Assembly: GCF_000004195.4 (NCBI RefSeq)
Contig: NC_030678.2
Location: 30,170,201 to 30,234,200, forward strand
DNA: 64,000 nt
DNA from: Xenopus tropicalis
Lineage: Eukaryota; Chordata; Amphibia; Anura; Pipidae
Direction: 5' to 3'
The notes under the pieces were generated by a model. It did no database searches, was not told the origin of the DNA, and saw only the letters and a program-made list of their open reading frames with translations. Below, one piece after another: positions 1 through 11,518 of the stretch. Every line of letters starts with the position of its first letter. Within the stretch, counting starts at the first letter, position 1. The translations under genes and the position numbers were made by a program.

Positions 1-1317
1 TAATATTTGGGTTTTTAAACTTGATGAGCATTTAATGGCTTTTTAGCTTAAATGTTTTTTTTTTTAAAGAACCTTAGTAACCAGTAAAACTGCAAGCAAA
101 CAATTCTGTGTCTTTCTCTACAAATCTGTGTCTTTCCGTCACCTATTATTAAACATTTACTAAGCGATAATGATAATAATTATTCTTATACTTTAAGAGG
201 AAAAAAGCATCAGTGTCTTAACAGGTCGGCTAATATACAATTATATAAAATACTTCAGTTTATTTCCATTTATAGATAAAGCCATTTGGGTTTTGTGTGT
301 TAAATGCATCAAGAAGAAATTGTGTTATCTAAAGTCACGCAAAGTCAATTACACATTTAACCCTTTCCAAGAGCATGCAATCCCACTATTGTTCACATGA
401 GGCCTCAGAAAAACACTTCTTAATTAGAAGGGATGTTGTGTACCCCCCCCCCCCCCCACCATGTAGCGCACTTCCTCCTTACGACCATGATGGGAGGGGG
501 GGACCCAGCGTCTGTAGTTATTGGTGGGGGGAGCGGGACTGGCTCGGCAAGGTCTGCAGGGCCCACAAGAGCTGGGGCCCACCGGGTTTTTTCCCAGTGC
601 CCTGCCGGCCCAATTCAACACTGAGTTTAGTTATTCTGTGTTAAACACATGAACCAAAGTTGCTTCATATATAATTGCCCTGCCTTGTTTCTAAATATAT
701 AAGGCTGCCAGTACATGTATCCCTCCTCCTCTTCTTCTGAATCACATACAAATATGCCCATTGACACAGGGAAACCCTACAGCTACCGCCATCTTCATGC
801 AACAGTCAATGGGCGCAGCACCCAGTGAATCATGAGCAAACGTCATATTAACACAAAGTGCCTGAAATGACAGAATTCTCTGAAAAAATTTAGATGCATT
901 TTAGAGTGTGATTTGCAGGATGCATAGACACAACTGTGTTTGTTATGATACATCAGGCATAATTGTGGCTGGCAGATTTGTGCCTGGACATTAACTCATA
1001 GAAACCAATCAATGATTTGTTAGAACAATGGCTATTAGTTGTTTTTGTATGTTTTATGTAAACGCCCATTCATTGTACAACACTGAGGAATATGTTGGCG
1101 TTACATGTTAATAAAAAAAGTGAACAATGATAGGTTGGCGTTGTTTGCTGCCCAGGAACAAATTTACCCAGTGCATATAAATGACCCCTATATAGGATTA
1201 CTTTATTTCTAAAGAATTAACTTGGGGTAACCTGATATATACAGGAGTATGGAAGTCCCTGATCTAATACAGTTCAGCATCTAGACTCGTATGAATAAAA
1301 TAATCTATATATATATA
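1..1317. other. Non-coding AT-rich stretch
   Basis: No exon or long open frame is supported. The stretch contains a C homopolymer at about 443-457 that directly abuts a GC-rich repeat block (about 470-620). That block resembles others near 12170-12255 and 48650-48925 ('gggcccac..', 'ttttttccc/tcagtg', 'gcccagtccgacc' motifs). The rest is AT-rich unique-looking sequence. Confidence 0.6.
470..620. repeat. GC-rich interspersed repeat fragment
   Basis: A block with G-runs, 'gggcccac', a T-run and 'cagtgccctgccggccca' near the end. It shares these landmarks in the same order with about 12170-12255 and, more loosely, with 48650-48925 and 41884-41955. This is an interspersed repeat, not a gene. Two overlapping short open frames here are by-products of the composition. 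Confidence 0.5.
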
Positions 1318-1416
1318 CCCAGCCGTTGCCCCGATACTGGTGAGTGCCAATTTTTTTACAAGACTATATAGTCTTGTAAAAAATCGGCACTCACCAGTAT
1401 CGGGGCAACGGCTGGG
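1318..1416. repeat. Perfect hairpin, 31-bp arms
   Basis: The left arm (1318-1348) and right arm (1386-1416) are exact reverse complements. The central segment (about 1357-1378, 'tacaagactatatagtcttg' plus ta) is itself palindromic. The arm identity implies recent formation. It lies immediately beside the large palindrome that starts at about 1436, so it may be part of the same element or a later insertion at its edge. Confidence 0.9.
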
Positions 1417-1435
1417 TGCTGACAAAAATAATGCA

Positions 1436-3050
1436 TCAAACTCAACAGTAGAAAGCACTCACAGCTATAGCATCAATCAAGTCAGTGATTTATTTCAGCA
1501 TACCATCTACGCGTTTCGATCACCACAGGATCGTCATCAGGATGATAGACAGGAAGTGAAGTGTCAGGTTAAAAACCCGCAGTATCCAATCAGTGTTTAT
1601 ACAACATTAACCCATTCAATAACATGTGCAAAGTGTAATCAAATACCAGGCACTTAAAAATCCCCATATGATCAAAAATAGAATAATTATCAAACATCTA
1701 GACTCATGATAATACATAAACTAGGACCTATCCCATATATATCAATGTAGTAAGCCACATGGCAAAGCTCATAGTGAAATATAATTTTAAAACACATATA
1801 AGTCAATTTATCAAGACACATGACATATCCCATATATATCAATGTAGTAAGCCACATGGCAAAACTCATAGTGAAATATAATTTTAAAACACATATAAGT
1901 CAATCTATCAAGACACATGACAAAGTCACATGTCATGTATAAAAATTGAATTTATAAATATCACCATTAACTTCAATACTCATCTAAACTCATGATAGTG
2001 CATAAACTAGGACATATCCCATATATATCAATGCAGTAAGCCACATGGCAAAGCTCATAGTGAAATATAATTTTAAAACACATATGAGTCAATCTATCAA
2101 GACACATGACAAAGTCACATGTCATGTCTAAAAATTGAAATGATAAATATCACCATTAACTTTAATACTCATAAACATTAACTATTACATACTAATAGGG
2201 AAAATAAGTTGCCCACCCAAAATTATGTGATAAAAACGTTTTACAACACGTTAGTTTTTATCACATTATAATTTTGGGTGGGTAACTTATTTTCCCTATT
2301 AGTATGTAATACTTAATGTTTTTGACTATTAAAGTTAATGGTGATATTTATCATCTCAATTTTTAGACATGACACGTGACTTTGTCATCTGTCTTGATAG
2401 ATTGACTCATATGTGTTGTAAAATTATATTTTACTATGAGCTTTGCCATGTGGCTTACTGCATTGATATATATGGGATATGTCCTAGTTTATGCACTATC
2501 ATGAGTTTAGATGAGTATTGAAGTTAATGGTGATATTTATAAATTCAATTTTTAGACATGACATGTGACTTTGTCATGTGTCTTGATAGATTGACTTGTA
2601 TTTGTTTTAAAATTATATTTCACTATGAGTTTTGCCATGTGGCTTACTACACTGATATATATGGGCTATGTCTTAGTTTATGCACTATCATGAGTTGAGA
2701 TGAGTATTGAAGTTAATGGTGATATTTATAAACTTAATTTTTAGATATGACGTGACTTTGTCATGTGTCCTGATAGATTGACTTATATGTGTTTGATAAT
2801 AATTCTATTTTTGATCATATGGGGATTTTTAAGTTCCTGGTATTTTATTACACTTTGCACATGTTATTGAATGGGTTAATGTTGTATAAACACTGATTGG
2901 ATACTGCAGGTTTTTAACCTGACACTTCACTTCCTGTCTATCATCCTGATGACGATCCTGTGGTGATCGAAACGCGTAGATGGTATGCTGAAATAAATCA
3001 CTGACTTGATTGATGCTATAGCTGTGAGTGCTTTCTACTGTTGAGTTTGA
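1436..3050. mobile_element. 1.6-kb foldback (palindromic) element
   Basis: The left arm begins 'tcaaactcaacagtag' and the right arm ends with its reverse complement at 3050. Long matching blocks follow inward: 1437-1655 against 2830-3049, then repeated sub-blocks around 'cccatatatatcaatg' (1732, 1830, 2018) against their complements at 2460-2660. The centre is near 2245 between matching 'gcccacccaaaattat..' segments. Arms are not perfect, with small indels and substitutions. Both arms contain 'cgaaacgcgtag' or its complement, a motif I associate with amphibian repeats. No transposase frame is present, so this is a non-autonomous foldback element of unassigned class. Short open frames at its two ends are the same sequence read from opposite arms. 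Confidence 0.8.
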
Positions 3051-4290
3051 GATATATATATATAATATTTGCAATAGGAATATCCTGTGTATAAATATCT
3101 ATTCTAATGTAAAACATATATATTATGCCACACAATGTTAGAATTTTATTTCACTGGTTAACAACAGTACAGGACCTTGGAGCTCATTTACTTGTACTGG
3201 GCAAATTTGACAAGAACAGTGACCTATAGCAATTAGCTTTGATCTGCTGCAGGTAAATAATCTCTATGGTGTTGCTACTGGTTACTGCATTAAGGAAAAT
3301 ATACCAACAGCTATGGATTGTCACTCCTCATTATTTTCTTACCCCCTCCCCAAAACAAATACTATCATTTTAAAATGCCACATTCAGCCGGCCAGATATC
3401 AGTTATATAGTAAATGCACAATGAGTATCTACATCTATGCGCAAAGATAATAAAAAGCCAACATCTGATGTTCAGTGTATTCCTACATGAGCTTAACTGT
3501 GAAAAACATTCATCTATGGAGCTAAAGAGAAAGGAGTCAAAGATGTTTAGTATTGTAATTATTTGAAGGAGAGAAGAATAATTCCACAAAGTTGCCCAAA
3601 AAAACCCCACCTAATCCATCCAATAGTCAATATCAGGAATAGTTTTTGCTGATTTTTTCGTGGAAATTTTCTCTTGTCCCTTTGACAAATACCCACAAAC
3701 AAGAGATATCTGGTTCCCACTGGTTACGACTCTTAGCAGTGTTTATGAACAAGGAAAAGTAGGTCCAACCAACACATGTAGAAGGAACTTGACCTTTCCT
3801 CTGGTAACAATATCATCCCCCACTTGGGCATAATACTGGTAAATTATGGATAAGAACATAAGTCGGGGGGCTGGAGTTCAGGCTGCTAAGATGTTAAGAA
3901 CTTTGTGCCTAACAGATCATTTTGGCTTGTGCAATATGAATAAGTTATAATCTGGATGAGACGGGTCACTCGTGATAGAACTAATTCTCTTCTTGCATCT
4001 GGCTGTGCTCATTAATGTAACAAGAACATGCTGTATTTTTATTATATGGAATCTGTTACTGTATTTTATTATACCTGTTAGTCTGTTATGTGGGGCGCCA
4101 TACCTTACAGTTAATCAAATAAACACAAACATATGGAACTGTTTGGACATTATCAGGGGTTTCTGTATCTCAAGTAGTAGGTACTGTCTACTGTAGCTTA
4201 AATGGGACACTATGGGAGATGACATTGGCGTATTTCAGATCTCCCTGGATAACAGGATTCTGGATAATACATTCCACCTGTACATATACA
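3051..4290. other. Non-coding stretch, nothing recognised
   Basis: Mixed AT-rich sequence with no long frame, no splice-flanked coding block and no inverted repeat that I could see. Confidence 0.5.
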
Positions 4291-4291
4291 T

Positions 4292-4660
4292 TTAAAGAGG
4301 GTGTTCATCGTTAATAGACTAGTATGATGTTTAGCAGCTTCCCAGTTTGGAATTTCAGCAGCTGTCTAGTTGCTAGGGTACAGATTATCCTAGCAACCAG
4401 GCAGTGGTTTGAAGGAGATACTACAACAGGAAGGAGGAGAGAGCTGGAAAATAGAGAGGCAATAAAAAATTACAACAATAAAATTGTAGTCTCGCAGTTC
4501 AATAGTTTATGGGTTGCCGGGGTCAGAGACCCCCATGTGAAAGCTTGAAAGAGTCAAAAGAGGGATGTAAATAATAATAAAAAATTAATACCAGTTGAAA
4601 AGTTGTTAATAATTTTACATTCTTTAACATACTAAAGGTTAATGTCAAGATGAACAACCT
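4292..4660. mobile_element. MITE, 'gttgctaggg' family
   Basis: It starts 'tttaaagagggtgttcat' and ends with the degenerate complement 'gatgaacaacct'. It contains the family core 'ttcagcagctgtctagttg' followed by 'ctagggta..cctagcaaccaggcagtggttt', then an AT-rich stretch with 'aataaaattgtagtctcgca'. The same order of landmarks recurs at 7474, 13781, 23633, 46316, 49190 and 53211. Confidence 0.8.
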
Positions 4661-6585
4661 AGCCAAGCGGCCATTAGGTGCAAGAAAAATGTGCCATCTC
4701 CTCTTTTAAGTACCACTGACGAATATGTCCCAATGACTAACGAGGTACAAAATGACATGACATTAATAGGAAGAGAGATCATGAAACAAAGGCCACTAAG
4801 TAGTATGTACCAGAAAGTGAAAAATTATCCTTCCAGAAAATTCAGAGCAATATTACAAAATCCATATTGCATATTTAACTCAGTTTTTGCATATTATCCA
4901 TGCTGAAATCAAATCCATTATCAAACATGATTAAAAGAATGTGATGTGAGCAGGGCCCTAGCGATCCTTCATGGCAGGGGGGCTCACCTTGTGCAATGTG
5001 ATATAACCAGCGAGCAGCGCGTGCATCAATACTCTGAGCATTAACATATAATTCCCTGGAACATAAAGTGCCCCTTGATGAGCCCAGTTCTTTATCCACT
5101 ATAGGTAATCTTTAAAGTCATTTTAAAGGCTAATTTCTAATACTGATATGACCTTTAACAGAGAAAAAAAAAGGAAATCAATCTGTTTTGACATGTTGAT
5201 GCTTATCCTTTTACAGGCAGTAAAAACTGGAAATATTATGCTAGGATATTATTGGGGGGGGGGTGGCCTATCATCTCTAGATTCATTAACATTATGGAGC
5301 AGTAATGTGACCTTTTCACATGAGATCATGAAGACATATAAAGCCTGAAACAGAATAAAAAAATGGATTTAACATTTACAGTAAAAACTTAATCTTACAC
5401 TTGAGCATTTGTGGTGTTTTTGTTTTGCCTTCACTGTTTCAGCCATTGGTGTGTCCCAGAATGCACTGCAAATGCAGAAGGCAGCTCGTAAGTCCGGATA
5501 CTATTGTACAGGATTTACAAGTCTATCCTTGCAAGTGAAACAGGCTACAAGAAACCTTCGGGTCAAGAATGGAGATACAGTAACTACTAGAGGTTTTGGC
5601 TGTAATGATGTTGGGCTGCTGGGTTACACCTTTGGGCAGCTTCTTGTAAAGGGACATGATTAGAGGCCAAATAGATGTGATATTAGTGACCAATCAGCAT
5701 GAAACAAAAGATACTTGGGGAAAGACTATGGGCACTGAGTCACACTGCAATTTTGGGCATTTTTGTTGGTGATTAATACAAAATACCAGGAATCTCTCCT
5801 TATTGATTTACATGGCAGTTATCTGGAAAGTTCAAAGGGAATATTAGTAATGCCTCTGTGAGTCAGGAGCACCAGTCGGTGCCTCATTCTGGTTTGATAC
5901 TACATCCAAAATGGCAGTGCCCATGGCCAAATGGGGGTTCTAAATGTGGGAAGCCATTTAAAAAAAAAAAAAAAAAAATCACATTTCAAATTTTTTATTT
6001 TTAATTAAAAAAGAACTGCAAACATGTGTGCTTATGTAATAAAAAAAACTCAATTCTACCATCATTTTCAATGAGTTTGCCAAATTTCTAATTAATGGCA
6101 AAAACTTTAAAAATAGTTTTACAGTCTTTGCTACAGAATTTTTTTTTTTTTGAGGTAAAAAGTTGAGTTCAAATGTTGATAAAGCTGCTTAGAGCATAGT
6201 TATTACACATATTGGACTAATTCACCTGGCTCCAAAAATTTTTTTTATGGATTTGAATAAATACTTACTCAAGTCGAGCCTGGCCCCAAAGATCCCCCTG
6301 GGCCTGACTAGAAGCATTTATATTGACTCAGGATATTAACCAGACAGCTTTATTTGAGGTATACTTTAGTACAGTGTATTGAATAATGGCTCATACGTCC
6401 TGAAAACTTGTGAGGGAACAAAATCAAATACAAAATGTTGCCATTTAACCATTTCCTCCTACATGGGGCTGATCCCATGGCATCCAATCATCATCCCTGT
6501 TTTAGCAACTGTGTCTCTCTGTCCATCATTGGGAAAGGCTTAAGTGTCTCACTGTCTCAGCACAAAAGCTCAAAAAAAATTCTCT
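4661..6585. other. Non-coding stretch with A and T runs
   Basis: No gene supported. It contains A/T homopolymer runs (about 5960-5979, 6140-6152, 6236-6246) and a G run near 5255. The open frames at 5148-5348 and 5409-5663 show no protein-like features and no splice context. Confidence 0.5.
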
Positions 6586-6589
6586 ACAT

Positions 6590-6918
6590 CAGCACAGGCC
6601 CAAACAAATAGAATGGCCTTTACCCTTGAAGCCATTGGAATACCTGTGACAGGAGACATTGGATACATTCCTTGTTCTGTATAAACATTCTAGGACCCAA
6701 GCAAATAGAATGGCCTTAACCATGAAGTCATTGGAACACTTGGGGCAGGAGCCAACGGATACATTCCTTGTTCTGTATAAACATTCTAGGACCCAAGCAA
6801 ATAGAATGGCCTTAACCATGAAGCCATTGGAATACCTGTGACAGGAGCCAACGGATACATTCCTTGTTCTGTATAAACATTCTAGGACCCCAGCAAATAG
6901 AATGGCCTCTATTTTAAA
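6590..6918. repeat. 96-bp tandem repeat, about 3.4 copies
   Basis: 'ggatacattccttgttctgt' recurs at 6661, 6757 and 6853, exactly 96 bp apart, with a partial leading copy from about 6590. Units differ by a few substitutions. The array ends where the hAT terminal sequence begins (6919). Open frames in both strands here simply repeat with the array. Confidence 0.9.
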
Positions 6919-7102
6919 CAGGGGGCCAGTTCATGGTCCCTCAGACTGTTGGGGGTCTGGACTATAGTTTGAAAAAAAAAAAAAAAAAATCAACAAATTC
7001 CCATGGACACTGCACTTATCTTATTTGTAGTGCAAAAAAACATAAAAGAGCAATACAATTTTTCAAAATGAAGAACAATTTCAAACCTAAACTTCAATGG
7101 GA
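6919..7102 (-). mobile_element. hAT element terminal segment (3' end of broken copy)
   Basis: It begins 'cagggggccagttcatggtc', a hAT-like terminus starting CA, followed by 'cagactgttgggggtctgg' and 'actatagtttg' plus an A run. It is joined to the transposase remnant at 9317 if the 7111-9308 insertion and one copy of its 8-bp duplication are removed. I did not find the matching opposite terminus, so the element is either truncated on the right or too diverged for me to see. Confidence 0.6.
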
Positions 7103-7473
7103 AGTGTGGGCATGGGCGTCCGCAGAAAATTTTCCAAGGGGGGGCAAGTAAGCTAGCATCATCCTGCAACAGATAAATATATATATATATTTTATTTTTT
7201 TTGCAGGATGATACTAGGGGAGGCTAAATATGGCCCATACACAGACTGACCTACAGCTAATGTGACACTTAGTGGATTCGCTGCTGACGTAAAAAGTTAA
7301 CCTCCCAACTACCTCTTGCCGTTCCCACTGACTCCCAGGGATACTGTACAAAAGTGCGGGTGGGGGTGCTTTTTTTTTTTACCCTAAAATGTTTAGTATT
7401 AGTAGTAAAAGTATTCATACGCGCACTTCTGTTAGGGGATCTGCAAACATTTGTGTTTGGGATCAGTTAGCTT

Positions 7474-7865
7474 AAAGGGGTAGTTCGCATTCGAATTCAC
7501 TTTTATTTTTAATGGTTTTTCAGTTATTTAGCTTTTTGTTCAGCAGCTCTCCATTTGGTATTTCAGCAGCTATCTGGTTGCTAGGGTCTTATTTACCCTA
7601 GCAACCAGGTAGTGATTTAAACAAGAGATGGGAATATGAATAGTTAAGGGGCCTACTTGGAAAAATAAGTAATACAAAATTATAATAATAATAAAATTGT
7701 AGCCTCACAGAGCAATATTTTGGCCCCCATTTGAAATCTGTATAGAGGCAGAAGAGAAAGGCAAATTATTCAAAAAAATTAATTAGGAAGACCAATTGCA
7801 AAGTTGCTAGGAATAGGCCATTTTATAACATACTGAAGGTTAACTTAAAAGTGAACCACCCCTTT
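7474..7865. mobile_element. MITE, 'gttgctaggg' family
   Basis: The ends are 'aaaggggtagttcgc' and 'gtgaaccaccccttt'. The core is 'ggttgctagggtc..accctagcaaccaggtagtg', followed by 'ataaaattgtagcctcacag'. It lies inside the non-autonomous hAT element, so it inserted into that family's sequence at some point before or after this copy moved. Confidence 0.85.
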
Positions 7866-8264
7866 AGATGTGTTTATGTTAGTTTTATAGCAAGAAAGGC
7901 AGTGGGTACTGACTCCCCATTATATACAGTGAGACGCAGTCCGTATTTACAAACCCAGCACATTATATGCCATGAGGAGCAGTGGGTACTGAGGGCAGAT
8001 ATTCAGGCCCTGGCACTATAACACTGGCACTGATACACAGCATTGGCCCCACTGTAACTTACTAGAAATGAACAAAACAATGACAAAAAAAAAAAAAAAA
8101 ATAGTAAGTGCAAAAAACAACAACACATATATAAACACACAATGAGCTTTTTCAGAGGGAAAGAGTTAACTTACCCTCCATCTGTTAGGGTAGGGGATAG
8201 ATTATAAATTATTATAGATGTCAGGTCAGGCAAAAAACAATTTAATGTCAGCTAGTGATTCTTT

Positions 8265-8985
8265 AGAACTGTATAGTACCTGGGTATAGTACCTGGGTAT
8301 AGTGCCTGGGTATAGTGCCTGGGTATAGTGCCTGGGTATAGTGCCTGGGTATAGTGCCTGTGTATAGTACCTGTGTATAGTGCCTGGGTATAGTGCCTGT
8401 GTATAGTGCCTGTGTATAGTACCTGGGTATAGTGCCTGGGTATAGTACCTGGGTATAGTGCCTGGGTATAGTACCTGGGTATAGTGCCTGTGTATAGTGC
8501 CTGGGTATAGTACCTGTGTATAGTGCCTGGGTATAGTACCTGTGTATAGTGCCTGGGTATAGTGCCTGGGTATAGTACCTGGGTATAGTGCCTGGGTATA
8601 GTACCTGGGTATAGTACCTGGGTATAGTGCCTGTGTATAGTGCCTGTGTATAGTGCCTGGGTATAGTGCCTGGGTATAGTGCCTGGGTATAGTACCTGGG
8701 TATAGTACCTGGGTATAGTGCCTGGGTATAGTGCCTGGGTATAGTGCCTGGGTATAGTGCCTGGGTATAGTACCTGGGTATAGTACCTGGGTATAGTGCC
8801 TGGGTATAGTACCTGTGTATAGTGCCTGGGTATAGTACCTGTGTATAGTGCCTGTGTATAGTACCTGGGTATAGTGCCTGGGTATAGTGCCTGGGTATAG
8901 TACCTGGGTATAGTGCCTGGGTATAGTGCCTGGGTATAGTGCCTGTGTATAGTACCTGTGTATAGTACCTGGGTATAGTACCTGT
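8265..8985. repeat. 13-bp minisatellite, about 55 copies
   Basis: The unit is TATAGTRCCTGKG, where R is G or A and K is G or T. Essentially all variation falls at those two positions, giving an interspersed pattern of unit types along about 720 bp. 13 is not a multiple of 3, and the minus strand contains no stop in any phase, which yields an artefactual 250-codon open frame (period 13 residues). It sits inside the non-autonomous hAT element. Confidence 0.95.
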
Positions 8986-9320
8986 GGGATGAAAACTGCA
9001 GCAAAAGTTGAGAGTTGGTTCTTAGGTAAAGTTACAGGGGCAGATTCTTCTTTTCAGTCTTTATTTCTGTTTCCAGTTTGCAAAATCTCCCGATCCCTGT
9101 GTGCATGTGTGCTCTGATTGGTCAATTTTACTGTCTGTCAAGGAAGCTGTGCTCTGATTGGAGAATCCACAAGAAGAAAGATCCAATCGGAGCACAGCAA
9201 AAACGGGCTTGAGGGGACTGCAGAAACGGAGTAAGGTTTTTGTTTTTTTTGCTACTTTTCCAGGGGGGGGCAAGTGCCCCCTCTTGCCCCCTTCTGTGGA
9301 CGCCCATGAGTGTGGGCCTG

Positions 9321-11000
9321 CTATTGGCTGATGAGATAGTCAATGTCCGGTTCCATATTTGTCACTGCCAGTCGTAACAAGTGATGCAAGTGTGCATCAG
9401 TTAGTCTGGATCTGGTTGGCAATTTCAGATGTTTTATTTGGGAAAAAGTCTGTTCACAGACATAGGTACTGCCAAAGATGGTTGCCATTTTGAGTTCATG
9501 CTTCCTAAGATTCAGATATGTCTCAGAGGGGAGAGATGCATAGATGCAAGGCTGCTTGACTTGAATGCGTCTTTCAGAGAGTCACAATTCTGTAGTTCGG
9601 CCAGTTCCATTTAGTAAAATTGGATCAACAATTTCAATGTCAATTGAAAATGGGTTCCGGAAAAGTTGTATGTCCTGTTCATGGAGATGAAGTTCTTTAA
9701 ATCTCATTTGAAACTCCCTTTGCAACATTTCCAGTGAATCCACACATTTCTTGTTTGGGAATGCAACTGTTGGTTTCTCAGCCATCAGCTTTTGAGTAGT
9801 GGGAAGATGGCAGAAGTTTTGCTCCTTCACTTGTTTAATGAGGAGGTCCAATTTTACTTCAAATGCTTTTACATGTGAATGCATATCACAGATGAGCTTC
9901 CCCTTACCTTGAGGTTGCACATTGAAACTGTTGAGTAGCTCCGTTACATCTGTCAGAAAGGCAAGGTGCCATTTCCATTCTGCATCTTTAAGCTCTGGTA
10001 CTTCTTTGATTTTTGAAAGCAGAAACCTGTGGAAGTAAGTCATAAAAATGTTTCAAAGCTCTCTCTCAACTCTGTGTGGTATAGAATATCTTCATAGGCA
10101 ACATTCAGCTCGACAGAAATTCCTGAAACTTGTCTGTGGTTTAGTGCACGAGCCCAAATGAAGTTAACACAGGACACCACAACTTTCATGACACTTTAGT
10201 GATTTACAACACATCACTTGTTGATGGATGAGGCAGTGTATGGCTATTGGACGGGAATGGTTGTGTTTGTCCATCTCTTGGTTAATCTGTGCAACCACTC
10301 CTTTCATACACCCCACCATGCTAGGAGCACCATCAGTTGTCACACGGGCTAGTTTAGCCCAGTCCAGCTACAAATCATTCATAGTTTGGTGAACCTTTTC
10401 ATAGATATCCTCATCTGTTGCTGTTGTTTGATGCTTTGCAGTGCAGCAAGCTCCTCTGTGACTTAGAAATGATAATTTGTGCAAAATCACGAACATCATT
10501 GCTTTCATCGAGTGCCAACGAAAAATAGCAACGTTTTGCAGATGCTGATGCAAATTGTCCCCCATTTCTTCAATCCTTCGTGTAATTGTAGGTCCTATAA
10601 GACTCACTGTAATAAATAAATCAGCCTTTTCTGGACACATCTCTTTGGCAACAGAAAGAAGGCATTCTTTAACAAATTCTCCTCTATGAATGGCCTGCCA
10701 GTGTGCGCTATTAGCTTGGCTACTTGAAAGCTTGCTTGCTGTGATGAAATATTTGGTTGCTTTTGCTTCCTATCAGCATTTTGTCTTTTCTCGCTTTTCC
10801 GACCAAACAATCATATTTGTCTTTTTGTCGAGTTTCGTAGTGTCGACGCAAATTCCTTGAACACAGCCACTGAATCCTGGCATACCAGCCAAACAGCTCT
10901 CTCCTTGCACTGCATGAAAAAGTAACCGTAAGTCCACTGTTTTTGAATATCCTGTACTCTGAGTCAATTTTTCTTTTTTTTATGACATATTTGTTTCCTA
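9321..11000 (-). pseudogene. Broken hAT transposase (GTF2IRD2/ZBED5-like)
   Basis: Minus-strand remnant of a hAT-superfamily transposase, of the lineage related to vertebrate GTF2IRD2/ZBED5-type proteins. In order: an N-terminal 'KKRKIDSEYRIF' segment near 10975, where a degraded BED-type zinc finger would sit; 'AHTGRPFIEENLLKN' near 10700; 'TITRRIEEM' near 10580; 'ARVTTDGAPSMVG' near 10330, carrying an acidic residue of the catalytic region; 'IHCLIHQQ' near 10240; 'VNFIWARALNHRQVSGIS' near 10150; 'ELKDAEWKWHLAFLTDVTEL' (about 9920-9990); and the C-terminal dimerisation segment from 'CEQTFSQIK' at 9458 to a stop at 9321, including 'SRLTDAHLHHLLRL'. Frame changes occur near 10980, 10640, 10500 and 10040, with an in-frame stop near 10370, so no functional protein is made. 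It is interrupted downstream by the 7111-9308 insertion. Family assignment is from remembered motifs. Confidence 0.88.
9582..10043 (-). pseudogene. Longest intact segment of the hAT transposase remnant
   Basis: A 153-codon open stretch within the transposase remnant. It contains 'ELKDAEWKWHLAFLTDVTEL' and 'GKGKLICDMHSHVKAFEVKL', which correspond to the region between the catalytic core and the C-terminal dimerisation domain in GTF2IRD2-like hAT proteins. Its apparent start codon is not a real start: the upstream coding sequence ('DILYHTELRE') continues in a different frame across a frameshift near 10040. Confidence 0.85.
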
Positions 11001-11518
11001 GGGATGCACAGTGGCTGTTCTTCTGGGTACTGGGTGGCAGGCAGTAATAAATCCACACACTTTTTGTTGGTGCCGTGGCATTCATAATTGTCTCTTGGAT
11101 ATTTAGTGCTCAGCATTTCCAAACAGCAATGGTCTGACAAATGAGTACACCCACACTGGCAGGGGTTTGCCATAACTCAATGAGGGGAGTGTACTCTCCC
11201 CACTGGGCCACTGAGTGCTGCAGGAGCAAAGGCTCAAAACTGCCTTGTGTACCAGAAAAATATACAGTTGGTGGTGCATCTGGAAAAAAGGGGAATGACT
11301 CCAATCAGACTGCAGTACAAGGAAATGCATTTCACATCTGGCTGGCTTTAGTAAATACTAAAGTGAACCAGCCATTGCTTGGGCAATCAAAATACAAACA
11401 CATTTAAATTTACGGCTTCTAAGTTACCTCCCCACAGCAAAACAAGATTCCCCTGCCCTGTAGCAGTTACATAGATACACAGTTATCTCTAAGGATTGTA
11501 AATGTGTTATATCCTTAA
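11001..11518. other. Flank of hAT remnant, unassigned
   Basis: Probably includes the 5' non-coding part of the transposon, but no opposite hAT terminus or target duplication was seen. Several overlapping short open frames on both strands show no recognisable domain. Confidence 0.4.

Larger units (their letters stand above)
7111..9308. mobile_element. Non-autonomous hAT element with 8-bp TSD
   Basis: The left end is 'catgggcgtccgcagaa' and the right end 'ttctgtggacgcccatg', inverted with one mismatch. It is flanked by the exact 8-bp direct repeat 'agtgtggg' (7103-7110 and 9309-9316). Termini of CA..TG and an 8-bp duplication are hallmarks of the hAT superfamily. No transposase is encoded inside. 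The element carries a MITE (7474-7865) and a 13-bp minisatellite (about 8265-8985). It was inserted next to the 3' end of another hAT transposase copy, about 12 bp beyond that gene's stop codon. Confidence 0.88.

Noticed and set aside
6589..6841. Open frames on both strands with repeated peptides
   Set aside because: Products of the 96-bp tandem repeat.
8252..9004. 250-codon minus-strand open frame with a 13-residue period
   Set aside because: It is the 13-bp minisatellite read without stops. There is no non-repetitive coding part.
9582..10043. A domesticated, functional host gene from the hAT transposase
   Set aside because: Flanking coding segments are in other frames, with an in-frame stop near 10370 and an insertion just past the C-terminus; it behaves as a decayed transposon.
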